64,000 nt of DNA from the NCBI GenBank assembly GCA_017427265.1, contig JAFRTG010000019.1, forward strand, positions 23,466 to 87,465, read 5' to 3'. This DNA comes from Oscillospiraceae bacterium. GTDB lineage: Bacteria > Bacillota > Clostridia > Oscillospirales > Ruminococcaceae. The notes under the pieces are model-generated. The model saw nothing but the letters and a program-made list of their open reading frames with translations, was not told where the DNA came from and ran no database searches. Position 1 is the first letter of the stretch. Every line of letters begins with the position of its first letter. Below, piece after piece: positions 9,207 through 17,918 of this stretch. Position numbers and translations under genes: made by a program.

Positions 9207-9232
9207 GCCCCGTCTGTTTTTGCAGACAAGGC
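9207..9232 (-). promoter_or_regulatory. Leader attenuator (terminator hairpin) before uraA
   Basis: In the roughly 118-base uraA leader, GCCTTGTCTG and CAGACGGGGC form a 10-bp stem (two G-U pairs) followed by seven T residues: an intrinsic terminator inside the 5' UTR. Upstream, GATGCAGAC (about 9260-9275) can pair with GTCTGC in the terminator arm and would act as an antiterminator. CCAGAG at about 9245 partly matches the PyrR-binding core, but the match is weak. Pyrimidine-controlled attenuation is inferred. Confidence 0.65.
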
Positions 9233-9295
9233 AGCTGCGGCTGCTCTGGGTCAATGCGAGAATGTCTGCATCGGGGTCGCCGCGTGATTGTTTTT

Positions 9296-9324
9296 ATTAT
9301 ACTACCCGTGGTGCGGTTTGTCAA
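9296..9324 (-). promoter_or_regulatory. Sigma-A promoter of the uraA-upp operon
   Basis: Minus strand TTGACA (9319-9324), a 17-bp spacer and TATAAT (9296-9301): full consensus. 9325-9474 upstream shows no gene. Confidence 0.9.
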
Positions 9325-9474
9325 GCATTTTTCGTGAAAATCTCCGGAATCATCCGCAGCAGGATGAAATTTTTTTGCTATAATAGCGACATAGCAGATT
9401 TGTAGAATCTTGCAGAGCAGCCAGAAACAGAAAAGGCGCCGACTTGATTGTCAGCGTCTCAGCTTACAGAAAAA

Positions 9475-9671
9475 GGTATCGCTGCGCGATGATCTGTAAT
9501 GAGGGCTTTGCCCTCAAACTCCCACCGGGGACGTATCCCCGGACCCCATTTTTGTATACATCAAATAGGGATTTCAAAGGATTACGAAACTTTGACGGGG
9601 GTTGGATGCGTTTTCGCGCAAGCTCATATCGAAGCGGGTGAGAACCCCATTCTCAATCTATCGGAGATACC
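9475..9671 (+). repeat. Intergenic repeat copy C
   Basis: Starts GGTATCGCTGCGCGATGAT and ends CTATCGGAGATACC. The left third is nearly identical to copy A. The middle is diverged (CAAATAGGGATTTCAAAGGATTACG) and carries extra sequence with TTTTCGCGCAAGC. Confidence 0.8.
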
Positions 9672-9686
9672 TCTTTATCGACAGAC

Positions 9687-9717
9687 AAAGGCGCCGACCA
9701 AATCGTCAGCGCCTTTT
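9687..9717. terminator. Terminator hairpin after the C39/SGNH gene
   Basis: AAAGGCGCcgac and gtcaGCGCCTTTT form a stem with T-rich flanks on both strands. It lies just beyond the stop of the leftward gene at 9739. A related half-site lies at 9433-9458. Confidence 0.7.
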
Positions 9718-9738
9718 CTCATATATGCTGCGTTTTTT

Positions 9739-12408
9739 TCAGCGTGTTGAGTCTGATTCCGTTTTCCGTCCCGTGATATATGCCCGAATCGCATCAAGGG
9801 TTGCATCGTCATAGTGAAGACCGTCGTCAATAAAGGACGCAGCCTGACCGGTCATCTCTTTGACGGTCACAAACGCGGCATTTTGCAGCGTTTCGCTGTC
9901 TGCGGCAGCCTTTTGCAGCGCAGTGTTATAGCTTTCCACGGCGCTGTTGAAGGCCTGCGGCTGCACGCCGAGCACGGTGCCGTCCGTGCGGCCGCCGTCG
10001 ATGCCGACGATCGTGATCTGCGGTGTAAGCGTTTTTCCGTCAACCGTGCAGGTAATCCCCTGCAGCTGCTCAGCAGCCTTGACGACAGCGCTGATATAAC
10101 CGGCATTGAGCTTCCCGTTATAATCGTAATCATTGACGGTTGCAAAGAGGAAAATCCTTGAAGAACCGTTGTTTTTCAGCTGTTCCTCTGCGCAGCTGCG
10201 AATCTGAGCCGCTGCATCCGCGGTAAAGATCGTGCCGCTTCCTGCATAATGTCCGCCCCAGACTGCAAACACGGCAAAATCGGATGTGCCGCAGCGCTGC
10301 TCGCGGATACCGAGCTGACAGCAACGGCTGTCACCGATCACGATGGTACCGGACCGGTACGCCTCGGAATCCTTCAGCGTGCAGAACGCATCCTCGTTGA
10401 TGCCGTTCTTGCCCTGTGCGGTCAGCAGTCCTTCCGGATAGCCGGTATTTTCCGCCCACGCGGAATAGTCCGCGAATTTGCTGAACGGAGCAGGCGCGGT
10501 CACTGTTGTCACCGTTGTCGTGACCTGCGCGGTAGTCGTTTTCACGGTCGTGGTCGTTTTAGCGGTGGTTGTCGTTTTGGCAGTTGTAGTTGCCTTTGCG
10601 GTGGTTGTCGCTTTCGCGGTCGTGGTCGCTTTTGCGGTGGTCGTTGCCTTCGCCGTCGTTGTTGTCTTTGCCGTGGTAGTCGTTGTGCCGGTCGTAGTGG
10701 CGGTCGCTGCCGCGATCGTCTGCTTCGGTTTATGAATCAGCTCGTCCCATGTGACCGGTTCCTTCACGATCGAATGATGGACATAATACTGCAGAATATA
10801 CCGCGTGTCCTTCAAAGTGATTTTGCCGTCGCCGTCGATATCGCAGGCCGTTTCCTCTGCAGAATCCAGACCGCTTGCTTCACCGACAAACAGATACGTA
10901 TAAGCGGAGAGGGCTTTCCGCGCGTCAACAAGGTCGATTTTGTGATTGCCGTTGATATCGCCTCTTTCGAGCACCTTTGTCCAGTGCGCGTAGACGGAGT
11001 GCGGCAGCGTCTGCTTCATTTCAGTGTCCGGCGTGACAGCAGTTCCGCCGTCGGGTTCCGTAAACCAGCCGTCAAAGCGGTGATTGTCGCGTTCCGGTAC
11101 CGGCAGGCTGCCGAAAACGCCTTCATACGGAATGCTGCGCATCGCCTCCGTGACATTGCCGCCGACAGCGTCAAACGAGACATTGACGTTGCCGGAAACC
11201 TTGAGCGTCAGCGTATCAGTTTCCAGATCACCGAAGTAATTCGTGAGCTTCGCTCTGCACTGATAAACGCCCGGATGCTCCGGCGTCCATTGCGTGCGGA
11301 CGGATTTCCTGTGATTGCCGTCGAGCGCTTCCGCAGCAGATTTGTCCCAGACAGTCGTTCCTGTTTCATCCTGAATCTGAACATCGTAGCTGACAGCAGG
11401 GCTGCCTGCAATCTCAAATTCCACCGGCTTTCCGGCCTCAAGGTCTCCTGAAATCAGGCTGATCTTCGCAGAATCCGGCTTTTTGTCGTAGACCGAGAAG
11501 GAAACCCGGTTGCTTTCGGCACTGCCGTAGGCATTGGTGCCTTTTGCCTTGCAGTAATAATCGCCTGCATAGCTGAACGAGCAGCCGAAATGCTGTACCG
11601 AGGAACGTGCGCTGTCATTGACATTGACAGAAGCAATGAACGAATCATCGGAGCCGAAAAAGTCCATCTGATACTGGTTTCTGGTATTGCTGTCCAGCGT
11701 AAAGAGCACAGACTCGCCCGTCGCATAGAGCGATTGCGGCAGCGTCAGCTTTGCGTATTCCGGCTTTTTGATATTGGAGATCAGCGCATACCACATGCCG
11801 TTGGTGTTGCCCTGCGTGAGCTTTTCGCCGGGCACCCAGCCGACCGGCTGCAGTCCGCGGCCGTTGGAGACCGCGCTTTCAATGACCTGATAGGTCTGAT
11901 AGAGTTCATCGTAGCCTGTGACGGCGATGAAGTGACCGGGCACATGCAGCACGGCAACGCCGCCGTTTTTCAGATGCTCGATGAACCGCTCGTCAAAGAC
12001 ATTTCCGGCATAGGTGCCCGCGATGGTAAAGCCATAGGCCTCGCCCCATTTCTCCTCAACATTGGCGTAGAGGATATCGCGGTAGGTGCCGCCCGCGCCG
12101 GGACGCAGCGCACCGATATCGACCGCCCAGTCCGAAATCTCGACCATGTCGATGACATGGCTGTTGAGTGCATAGATCGCATTGCAGAAGGAAAAGATGC
12201 CGCAGGCCGAGGTATACAGCGAATTGCCGGCATAGGAATACTTGGTGTAGGTAATTTCTTTCCACTTTTCGTCCCACTGATTATAAAGCCGGCCGTCAGC
12301 CGCTTCGGCATGAAGAGCAGGTACGGCAGAGGAAATCTGCATACGGAATCCCGCGGTGCAGAACATGACTGCAGCAAGCAGTCCGCAGAGTAACCGTTTC
12401 TTTTTCAT
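9739..12408 (-). CDS. Secreted C39-like peptidase / InlB repeat / dockerin / SGNH hydrolase
   Basis: An 889-residue exported protein. Order: signal peptide (1-36); C39-like cysteine peptidase (about 38-210, with Cys in SACGIFSFC and His in GHFIAVTGYD); two Ig-like regions (about 220-410); an InlB B-repeat (about 415-480, ending HRFDGWFTEPDGG...VYAHWT); a type I dockerin (about 485-550, calcium loops DINGNHKIDLVD and DIDGDGKITLKD); a Thr-rich linker (about 575-655); and an SGNH esterase-like domain (IVIGDSR, TVNDYDYN, DGLHYD). The dockerin sits inside the chain, which is unusual. It would dock on a cellulosome scaffoldin encoded elsewhere. Its targets are unknown; peptides for the N-terminal domain and esterified glycans for the C-terminal one are family-based guesses. 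Confidence 0.85.
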   Translation of the reverse strand: MKKKRLLCGLLAAVMFCTAGFRMQISSAVPALHAEAADGRLYNQWDEKWKEITYTKYSYAGNSLYTSACGIFSFCNAIYALNSHVIDMVEISDWAVDIGALRPGAGGTYRDILYANVEEKWGEAYGFTIAGTYAGNVFDERFIEHLKNGGVAVLHVPGHFIAVTGYDELYQTYQVIESAVSNGRGLQPVGWVPGEKLTQGNTNGMWYALISNIKKPEYAKLTLPQSLYATGESVLFTLDSNTRNQYQMDFFGSDDSFIASVNVNDSARSSVQHFGCSFSYAGDYYCKAKGTNAYGSAESNRVSFSVYDKKPDSAKISLISGDLEAGKPVEFEIAGSPAVSYDVQIQDETGTTVWDKSAAEALDGNHRKSVRTQWTPEHPGVYQCRAKLTNYFGDLETDTLTLKVSGNVNVSFDAVGGNVTEAMRSIPYEGVFGSLPVPERDNHRFDGWFTEPDGGTAVTPDTEMKQTLPHSVYAHWTKVLERGDINGNHKIDLVDARKALSAYTYLFVGEASGLDSAEETACDIDGDGKITLKDTRYILQYYVHHSIVKEPVTWDELIHKPKQTIAAATATTTGTTTTTAKTTTTAKATTTAKATTTAKATTTAKATTTAKTTTTAKTTTTVKTTTAQVTTTVTTVTAPAPFSKFADYSAWAENTGYPEGLLTAQGKNGINEDAFCTLKDSEAYRSGTIVIGDSRCCQLGIREQRCGTSDFAVFAVWGGHYAGSGTIFTADAAAQIRSCAEEQLKNNGSSRIFLFATVNDYDYNGKLNAGYISAVVKAAEQLQGITCTVDGKTLTPQITIVGIDGGRTDGTVLGVQPQAFNSAVESYNTALQKAAADSETLQNAAFVTVKEMTGQAASFIDDGLHYDDATLDAIRAYITGRKTESDSTR

Positions 12409-12440
12409 CGGAACCTCCTGTAAAAATAATTGGCAGAATC

Positions 12441-12469
12441 ATTATAGCATACTTTTCCGGATAATGCAA
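12441..12469 (-). promoter_or_regulatory. Promoter of the C39/SGNH gene
   Basis: Minus strand TTGCAT (12464-12469), 17 bp, TATAAT (12441-12446), about 30 bases before the ATG. Confidence 0.75.
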
Positions 12470-12672
12470 GATTTTTTCCTAAAAAATCAGCAGCAGCTAT
12501 TATTTCGCAAGATAGAACAAACAAGAAGCAATTCATGTCCCGCGGAAGCGCTGCGTATCATACAGGAAAAATATGCACAGCCAAGTGCATGAAAGCTGAA
12601 ATATTGTATAATCCTTCTGAAATTTTGTTATAATATCACAAAAACGAGAGGGGAAATTCAGCACTTTACCGC

Positions 12673-12701
12673 TTTTCAACTGCCGGAGAATGTGCTATAA
12701 T
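12673..12701 (+). promoter_or_regulatory. Promoter of the transglutaminase-dockerin gene
   Basis: TATAAT at 12696-12701 with an extended -10 (TG one base upstream) and a weak -35, TTTTCA, at 12673-12678 with a 17-bp spacer. The 12409-12769 gap is AT-rich and otherwise shows only the divergent promoters. Confidence 0.65.
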
Positions 12702-12769
12702 GAAACTATAGCGATTCAGACTTGAATCCGGGTGTGAGGGAAAAGGCTGACTGATACGGAGGTGTTAAA

Positions 12770-14962
12770 ATGATTCAAAAAATGCGAAAAACAGCAGCCG
12801 CGCTGCTGTCAGCGGTCATGCTGCTGACGGTTCAGCCTGTGCCGGCTGCATCTGCGGCAGAGGCTGAAGCGGCCGCAGATACGTTCCGGAATATGGTGCG
12901 GAATGCCTGGGAGCACCGGACCGAAACGCTCAATCTCCGCACGCTGGGCATGAGCTTTGACGAAGTTTCTGACAATTATTACGATATGCTGTATACCGAT
13001 GCCGGATGGTTCTATGTTGATTCCAGCTTCCGGTATTCGACTTCCCGCGGCATCGTAACGAGCATCCAGATCAAATACAGCTATGACGCATCTCAGATTC
13101 CCGCTATGATTGAGCAGTTCAATGCAGAGACTGCCCGGATCACGGCGATGCTGCAGCCGAACTGGTCGGATGCGGAAAAGGTTCTGTTTTTCCACGATTA
13201 TCTCGCGGAGCACTGCGAATATGATCTGACCTATGAGTATTCGGACGCCTATGCAGCGATGATCGGCGGCACAGCGGTCTGTCAGGGCTATGCGCTGGCG
13301 ATGTGTGTGCTGTGCAGAGCGGCAGGTGTTCCGTGCTATGCGATCACCAGCGACGAACTGCGGCACATGTGGAATGTGGTGAAGATCGACGGGCACTGGT
13401 ATCAGGTCGATGCAACCTTTGACGATTCCACGCCGGATATGCTCGGACGCACCGCACACAGATTCCTGCTGCGGAGCGACAGCGATATGATGGATGATAC
13501 GACCCATCAGGCCTCGGACTGGAATTGTTTTTCCGACGGCGAAGAGATCGTCTGCGACTCCGACGCATATCAGAATGCGTTCTGGAACGGCGCGGTTGAT
13601 ACCTGCGAACCGCTTCCGGACGGCACATGGATCTACGCCGTACAGAATCCGCCGGAGCAGGTGGTACAAACCACGGATATCTATGCAATGATCTGCCGCG
13701 GTTCATTTGACGGCGTTCAGGCTCTCGAAAAGGTTGATGCCATGTGGCCGACACTCCGCGGCTCGTATTATACGACATGCTATGTCACAACGGAGGTCTA
13801 CGGCGACAGGATCTACTATATAAAAGATGCGCAGATTCTTTCGATGCCGCTGAACGGCGGGGAAAAAACGGTTGTCTATACGCTGACGGCAGCGGAAAAG
13901 CAGCTCGGAAGTATTTACGGCATGAAGATTGACGAAAACGGTCTGCTGACGTATCAGATCATGGCTACGCCCGCCTTTGCAGACGACAGCTATCAGATTG
14001 ACAAGACATTCGGAACGGTGCAGCTGTCTCCGCCGGAACAGGTCACGGAGACAACTCCTGTTCTCACGACAACGGCCGAAACAACTGTAACCTCAACGAC
14101 GACCACCACGGTCACGACGACAAGGGCAACCACAACCAAAGCAACTACAACCAAGGCAACCACAACCAAGGCAACCACAACCAAGGCAACCACAACCAAG
14201 GCAACCACAACCAAGGCAACCACAACCAAGGCAACCACAACCAAGACAACCACAACCAAGACAACCACAACCAAGACAACCACAACCAAGACAACCACAA
14301 CCAAGACAACCACAACGAAAGCATCTACAACAAACGCAACCACAACAACCATGACAACAACCGCAGCAGTCAAAAAGCCTGTACTGGAGATAGAACCGGG
14401 CGGCAAACGCGAATATGTCTGCGGAGAAACGCTTGATCTGTCCGGCATCACCGCTTCTGTCTATGCAGAATCGTCCGGATGGGAGTTGTTCTATTATATT
14501 GTCAGCGCACAGCCGATTACCGGCAGTGATTTTGATGTGGACGCATCTGCGTTCAATTCCGCAGTGCCCGGCGAATACCGCATTGTCGTGTATTATGCGC
14601 AGGATCACGCTGTCAGCGGCAGCTTCACCGTAACCGTGCGGCAGCCGGAAACGACAACCGTCACGACAACGACGGCGACGACAGCCGCACCTGTGACAAC
14701 GACAGTCACGACAACAGCAGTCACAACAACCGTGACCACAACGGCAAAGGTGCCGGTTATCACAAAGCGCGGCGACTGCAACCTGGACGGCTCTGTGGAT
14801 GTTTCGGACTGTGTCATGATGCTGCGGTTCATCTCCGGCGACAGCGCCATGAAGATCTCGGATACCGGTCTGCGGAATGCCGACTGCAACGATGACGGCA
14901 ATGTCACAGAGGATGATGTCACCATGATTTTGCGGTATATCGCAAGGCTCGGCACGCTGTAA
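12770..14962 (+). CDS. Secreted transglutaminase-like protein with Thr-rich linker and dockerin
   Basis: A 730-residue exported protein. Order: signal peptide (1-30, ending PVPAASAAEA); transglutaminase-like domain (about 40-260) with the Cys-His-Asp triad in TAVCQGYAL, LRHMWNVVKI and YQVDATFDD; a beta-rich region; a Thr/Lys linker of tandem KATTT units (about 435-540); an Ig-like domain (about 543-620); a second Thr-rich linker; and a C-terminal type I dockerin with loops DCNLDGSVDVSD and DCNDDGNVTEDD. A papain-fold transglutaminase-like domain may act as protease or crosslinker; which one is not visible. GGAGG sits 8 bases before the ATG. The stop codon is followed at once by repeat copy D. 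Confidence 0.88.
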   Translation: MIQKMRKTAAALLSAVMLLTVQPVPAASAAEAEAAADTFRNMVRNAWEHRTETLNLRTLGMSFDEVSDNYYDMLYTDAGWFYVDSSFRYSTSRGIVTSIQIKYSYDASQIPAMIEQFNAETARITAMLQPNWSDAEKVLFFHDYLAEHCEYDLTYEYSDAYAAMIGGTAVCQGYALAMCVLCRAAGVPCYAITSDELRHMWNVVKIDGHWYQVDATFDDSTPDMLGRTAHRFLLRSDSDMMDDTTHQASDWNCFSDGEEIVCDSDAYQNAFWNGAVDTCEPLPDGTWIYAVQNPPEQVVQTTDIYAMICRGSFDGVQALEKVDAMWPTLRGSYYTTCYVTTEVYGDRIYYIKDAQILSMPLNGGEKTVVYTLTAAEKQLGSIYGMKIDENGLLTYQIMATPAFADDSYQIDKTFGTVQLSPPEQVTETTPVLTTTAETTVTSTTTTTVTTTRATTTKATTTKATTTKATTTKATTTKATTTKATTTKATTTKTTTTKTTTTKTTTTKTTTTKTTTTKASTTNATTTTMTTTAAVKKPVLEIEPGGKREYVCGETLDLSGITASVYAESSGWELFYYIVSAQPITGSDFDVDASAFNSAVPGEYRIVVYYAQDHAVSGSFTVTVRQPETTTVTTTTATTAAPVTTTVTTTAVTTTVTTTAKVPVITKRGDCNLDGSVDVSDCVMMLRFISGDSAMKISDTGLRNADCNDDGNVTEDDVTMILRYIARLGTL
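14112..14335 (+). repeat. 15-bp tandem repeat encoding the Thr-rich linker
   Basis: About 14 near-perfect copies of a 15-bp unit (ACCACAACCAAGGCA or its ...AAGACA variant), each encoding TTTKA or TTTKT. Units are a multiple of three, so copy-number change keeps the frame. A more degenerate version of the same kind encodes the linker of the 9739-12408 protein (about 10545-10690, opposite strand). Confidence 0.9.
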
Positions 14963-15158
14963 GGTATCGCTGCGCGATGATTCATAATGGGCTCCGCCCA
15001 AACCCGCAAAGGGTCGTAACCCTTTGGAATCCCACTTTGATGAAATATTTGTAACTGCGCCTTTATATACAAAATGGGATACGTGGATATGGGGCGTTTG
15101 AGGGCATGGCCTTCATGACAGGTCATTGCTTCACGACGGTCACTCCATCAGAGATACT
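14963..15158 (+). repeat. Intergenic repeat copy D with inverted core
   Basis: Keeps the left end GGTATCGCTGCGCGATGATT and a right end ATCAGAGATACT. The core is reversed: the AAAGGGT..ACCCTTTGG, CCACTTTGATGAAAT and GTATCCC-type boxes appear as the reverse complement of copies A and B. It starts directly after the stop of the transglutaminase-dockerin gene. Confidence 0.8.
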
Positions 15159-15180
15159 ACTTATATGCTTATATGCAGAC

Positions 15181-15217
15181 AAACCGCCTGACTGTATCAA
15201 AAACAGTCAGGCGGTTT
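15181..15217. terminator. Bidirectional terminator, perfect 15-bp stem
   Basis: AAACCGCCTGACTGT, a seven-base loop and ACAGTCAGGCGGTTT, between two convergent genes. A similar stem recurs at 19676-19714. Confidence 0.85.
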
Positions 15218-15241
15218 GGTTCATTGCGGAACAGTGCTGTA

Positions 15242-16630
15242 TCACTTGCCCTTTCGCTGGAGATGTCCTGCGCGGGCAGCCTCGCGCTTTTTACGCTCAT
15301 CATGATAGCGGAATGCAAAATAGACACATGCTGCGATATAAAGAATCGAAAAGACAATCGCAAGCACAACTGTATTGCGCAGATACTTGGAACGGAAGAA
15401 GCCGGGAATCTCGCTCAGATTATAACGCCAGAACGAACGCTGCACGTTGCTGACTGCAACGACGTCAACCTCTGCAAGCGTTTCGCCGGAGAGCTTCAGT
15501 GTCAGCTTGCCGAGCTTGTCACCTGCCATGACCGGCGCATCCACTTCTTTCGGCCAGTCATTGATCCGCTGCACGCTTGTCATACTGGTCGTGTCGCACC
15601 AGATGCAGGAGTAACCCTTTTCCGGCCGGAGCACAACATAATCTTCGCCTTCGGCATTCCGGACATTGACCTCGCCGAGCTCCTCGTTCGGAGAGAGCAG
15701 CTCACGGAACGACAGATGCACAAACGCCCATTCCAGAATGTTTCTCGCATCCTCAAGGTGATAGAAGCGGTTGTTGCCCTCCAGATCCTTCATCGGTGCG
15801 CCCATGCAGACAACCAGATAATTGTTGCCGTCGCGGGAGCCCTTGCAGGCGATGCAGCGTCCGCCCTCGGTAGAGTTTCCGGTTTTGATGCCGCGGACAC
15901 CCGCGAAATAATTGTCACTGGATTCGTCCACCATGAGGTTGGAGTGCTTCCATGTCCATGCGTCCTCTTTTCCGAGTGATGCGGCACTCGACGGCGTATA
16001 CACATTTGTGCAGGCCATATTCTCAAACTTCGGCACCTTCAGTGCGTAGACCAGAAGCGTCATCATATCGCGCGCGGTCGAAAGCTGACGGGCGCTGTAG
16101 AGACTTGTGCCGTTCGTGAACCGCGTATTCGCCATGCCGATCTCCTCGGCCTTGGCATTCATCATCTCGGTAAAGGTATCCTGACTGCCCTTTCCGAAAT
16201 GGTCAGTCAGCATATAGGCGGCCTCGCAGGAGGAGGTCAGCAGCATGGCATAGAGCAGATCCTCAACGGTCAGCTCGTCGCCCGCCTCGATGTGCGCATA
16301 GCGGAGATCCTCCGGATAATCGTCCGCCTTGAAGATTTCGTACATGTCTTCCTTGGCCTTGATTTTTTCCTTTGTGATATCCTCGCAGTTTTCGAGCACG
16401 AGCACCGCGGTCATGATCTGAACCAGCGCGCCCGGCATCTGCTTCATATCTGCGCTTTTCTCATAGACAATCTCTCCGATATCAAGATTCATCAGAACGG
16501 CAGATTCACTCTGCACGGTGGCATTCGGTGTAAAGAGCAGCGCTTCTGCCCGGATCGCGGACAGATTTCCGATCATAACCGCTGCTGTGATGAGCGCAGC
16601 GAGCACGGTAGAAAGAAAGCGTCTGTGCAT
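15242..16630 (-). CDS. S11-family D-alanyl-D-alanine carboxypeptidase homologue lacking the SxxK motif
   Basis: A 462-residue membrane-anchored homologue of DacA/DacF penicillin-binding proteins: signal or anchor segment (about 10-28), S11 fold (about 35-290), C-terminal beta domain (about 300-390), then a second transmembrane segment and a basic tail (about 412-462). Active enzymes read PASxTKIMT at the nucleophile. Here the aligned stretch is MPGALVQIMTA, so the catalytic Ser is Ala and the general-base Lys is Gln. The SxN motif is also altered (SSCEAA), while KTG is kept (GIKTGNSTEGG). It should not cleave D-Ala-D-Ala. A peptidoglycan-binding or regulatory pseudoenzyme is inferred. It sits alone between convergent and remnant genes. 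Confidence 0.85.
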   Translation of the reverse strand: MHRRFLSTVLAALITAAVMIGNLSAIRAEALLFTPNATVQSESAVLMNLDIGEIVYEKSADMKQMPGALVQIMTAVLVLENCEDITKEKIKAKEDMYEIFKADDYPEDLRYAHIEAGDELTVEDLLYAMLLTSSCEAAYMLTDHFGKGSQDTFTEMMNAKAEEIGMANTRFTNGTSLYSARQLSTARDMMTLLVYALKVPKFENMACTNVYTPSSAASLGKEDAWTWKHSNLMVDESSDNYFAGVRGIKTGNSTEGGRCIACKGSRDGNNYLVVCMGAPMKDLEGNNRFYHLEDARNILEWAFVHLSFRELLSPNEELGEVNVRNAEGEDYVVLRPEKGYSCIWCDTTSMTSVQRINDWPKEVDAPVMAGDKLGKLTLKLSGETLAEVDVVAVSNVQRSFWRYNLSEIPGFFRSKYLRNTVVLAIVFSILYIAACVYFAFRYHDERKKREAARAGHLQRKGK

Positions 16631-16685
16631 TTCGATTCATCTCCTGTTTTTACTCTGGCTTATCCGATAGGACGCGATTATTCTT

Positions 16686-16714
16686 ATTATACCAGAAAAA
16701 TCGAAAAAAGGGAA
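16686..16714 (-). promoter_or_regulatory. Putative promoter of the S11 homologue
   Basis: Minus strand TATAAT (16686-16691) with a weak TTCCCT (16709-16714), 17-bp spacer. Confidence 0.5.
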
Positions 16715-16803
16715 TACCTTTTCCGAATTTTTTGCGAAAAAATTCATAATTGCAGGAGAATGCAGCGGAATCTGACGGATTCGCGGGCGTTTTGCCGCAA
16801 AAA

Positions 16804-16833
16804 GATACGCACCCTGATGTCAGAGTGCGTATC
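16804..16833 (-). terminator. Terminator after the LRR-dockerin remnant
   Basis: GATACGCAC and GTGCGTATC form a 9-bp stem followed on the minus strand by TTTTT. Confidence 0.75.
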
Positions 16834-16883
16834 GGATATTCTGAATTCGTCTGAATTTTGTTTTCAAATTGGCTTCGAACGAT

Positions 16884-17591
16884 TTATTTTTGGGTCAGAA
16901 GATAATCAGGCAGAAAGATATTTTCATCTAGTGTTTTCGACACAAACTTTTCTGTGTGATAATTCAGAAGCAGAAGGGAATCTCTTGCGTCTATTTTGCC
17001 GTTGCTGTTGATATCTGCTTCAATCCGCTCTGTTTCGGTTAGGATGCTGTCCATATGCAGAACCGACACAGTAGTATACTCCTCAAGGACTTTTCTTACA
17101 TCTCTCTGATCGACATCACCGCTATGATTCAAATCACCGAGTGAAAACGGGATATATGTAAAGCCGTGCGCTTGCGCATACTGATACAGTTTATCGTCCT
17201 TTAAGTCTGTACCCTCCGGAGGAGGCGGGCAGCAGAACTGTTTGACATTGCCGGGAAATGCTGTGTTTGAAATGTCAGTATTCCGATTGTTGACGACAAC
17301 CCGTGTCAGCTTGGTATCCTTAAATGCATTATCATGGATTTTCGTCACAGAATACGGGATGATCACATTGTCCAATGCAGTACAGTTCTGGAATGCGCAC
17401 GGGCCAATTTCTTTCAGCGTCCGCGGAAGGTTGATTGTTTCCATCGCAATGCAGGTATTAAATACATAGCTTTCAATGATTTCCAGCCCAACAGGAAGTT
17501 GGACTTTTTCCAAAGCAGTGCAGTTACTAAATGCACTGTAACCAATCTTTTTGGCCGGAACTGCCTTTTTTCAAGAGTTTTTCATTTTCAT
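16884..17591 (-). pseudogene. Broken BspA-type LRR protein with dockerin
   Basis: From GGAGA and an ATG at 17591 the frame reads MKMKNS and then a TGA stop at 17571-17573. The same frame continues as KKAVPAKKIGYSAFSNCTAL into two or three BspA-type (LRR_5) repeats and a C-terminal dockerin with loops DLNHSGDVDQRD and DINSNGKIDARD. No signal peptide remains, so the start, secretion signal and N-terminal repeats look deleted, with the old start region fused directly to mid-repeat sequence. Translation could restart only at a poor TTG (17513). The region is more AT-rich than its neighbours. I read it as a decayed paralogue of the intact LRR-dockerin gene at 26823-27968. Confidence 0.75.
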
Positions 17592-17815
17592 TCTCCTTCG
17601 ATCATTGTAATTGTATTGTTTTTCGTGTTCTGTGATGTAAATAGCCAAAATGAGACAGTCTTCAGACAAAAAATAATATATCATATGATTCTTTCCGAAT
17701 TATAAATACAATATTAAAATTCTGTAAAAGTATGCAGATTCGACCCGCAGCGTGCAAAGCATATGCCGTGTGCGGGCTGTGCTGCCGTGCGGTCAGGAAT
17801 ATTTGTGCATTTCAC

Positions 17816-17844
17816 TTGACTTTAACGCTTTTTTGTGCTAAAAT
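17816..17844 (+). promoter_or_regulatory. Promoter of the acyl-CoA synthetase gene
   Basis: TTGACT (17816-17821), 17 bp, TAAAAT (17839-17844). The rest of the 17592-17918 gap is AT-rich without a gene. Confidence 0.85.
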
Positions 17845-17918
17845 AGAACTATTCCGTGCAGACGGCGTCCGCATCCGGGCGGTCTGCTGATTTTCATAAA
17901 CGAAAGGACGTAATAAAC

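Noticed and set aside
9172-9324. N-terminal extension of uraA to 9324
   Set aside because: It would cover the promoter and leader terminator, and the added residues do not look like a permease.
14112-14335. Short regular repeats considered as a CRISPR array
   Set aside because: Units are contiguous 15-mers without spacers and encode a Thr/Lys linker in frame.
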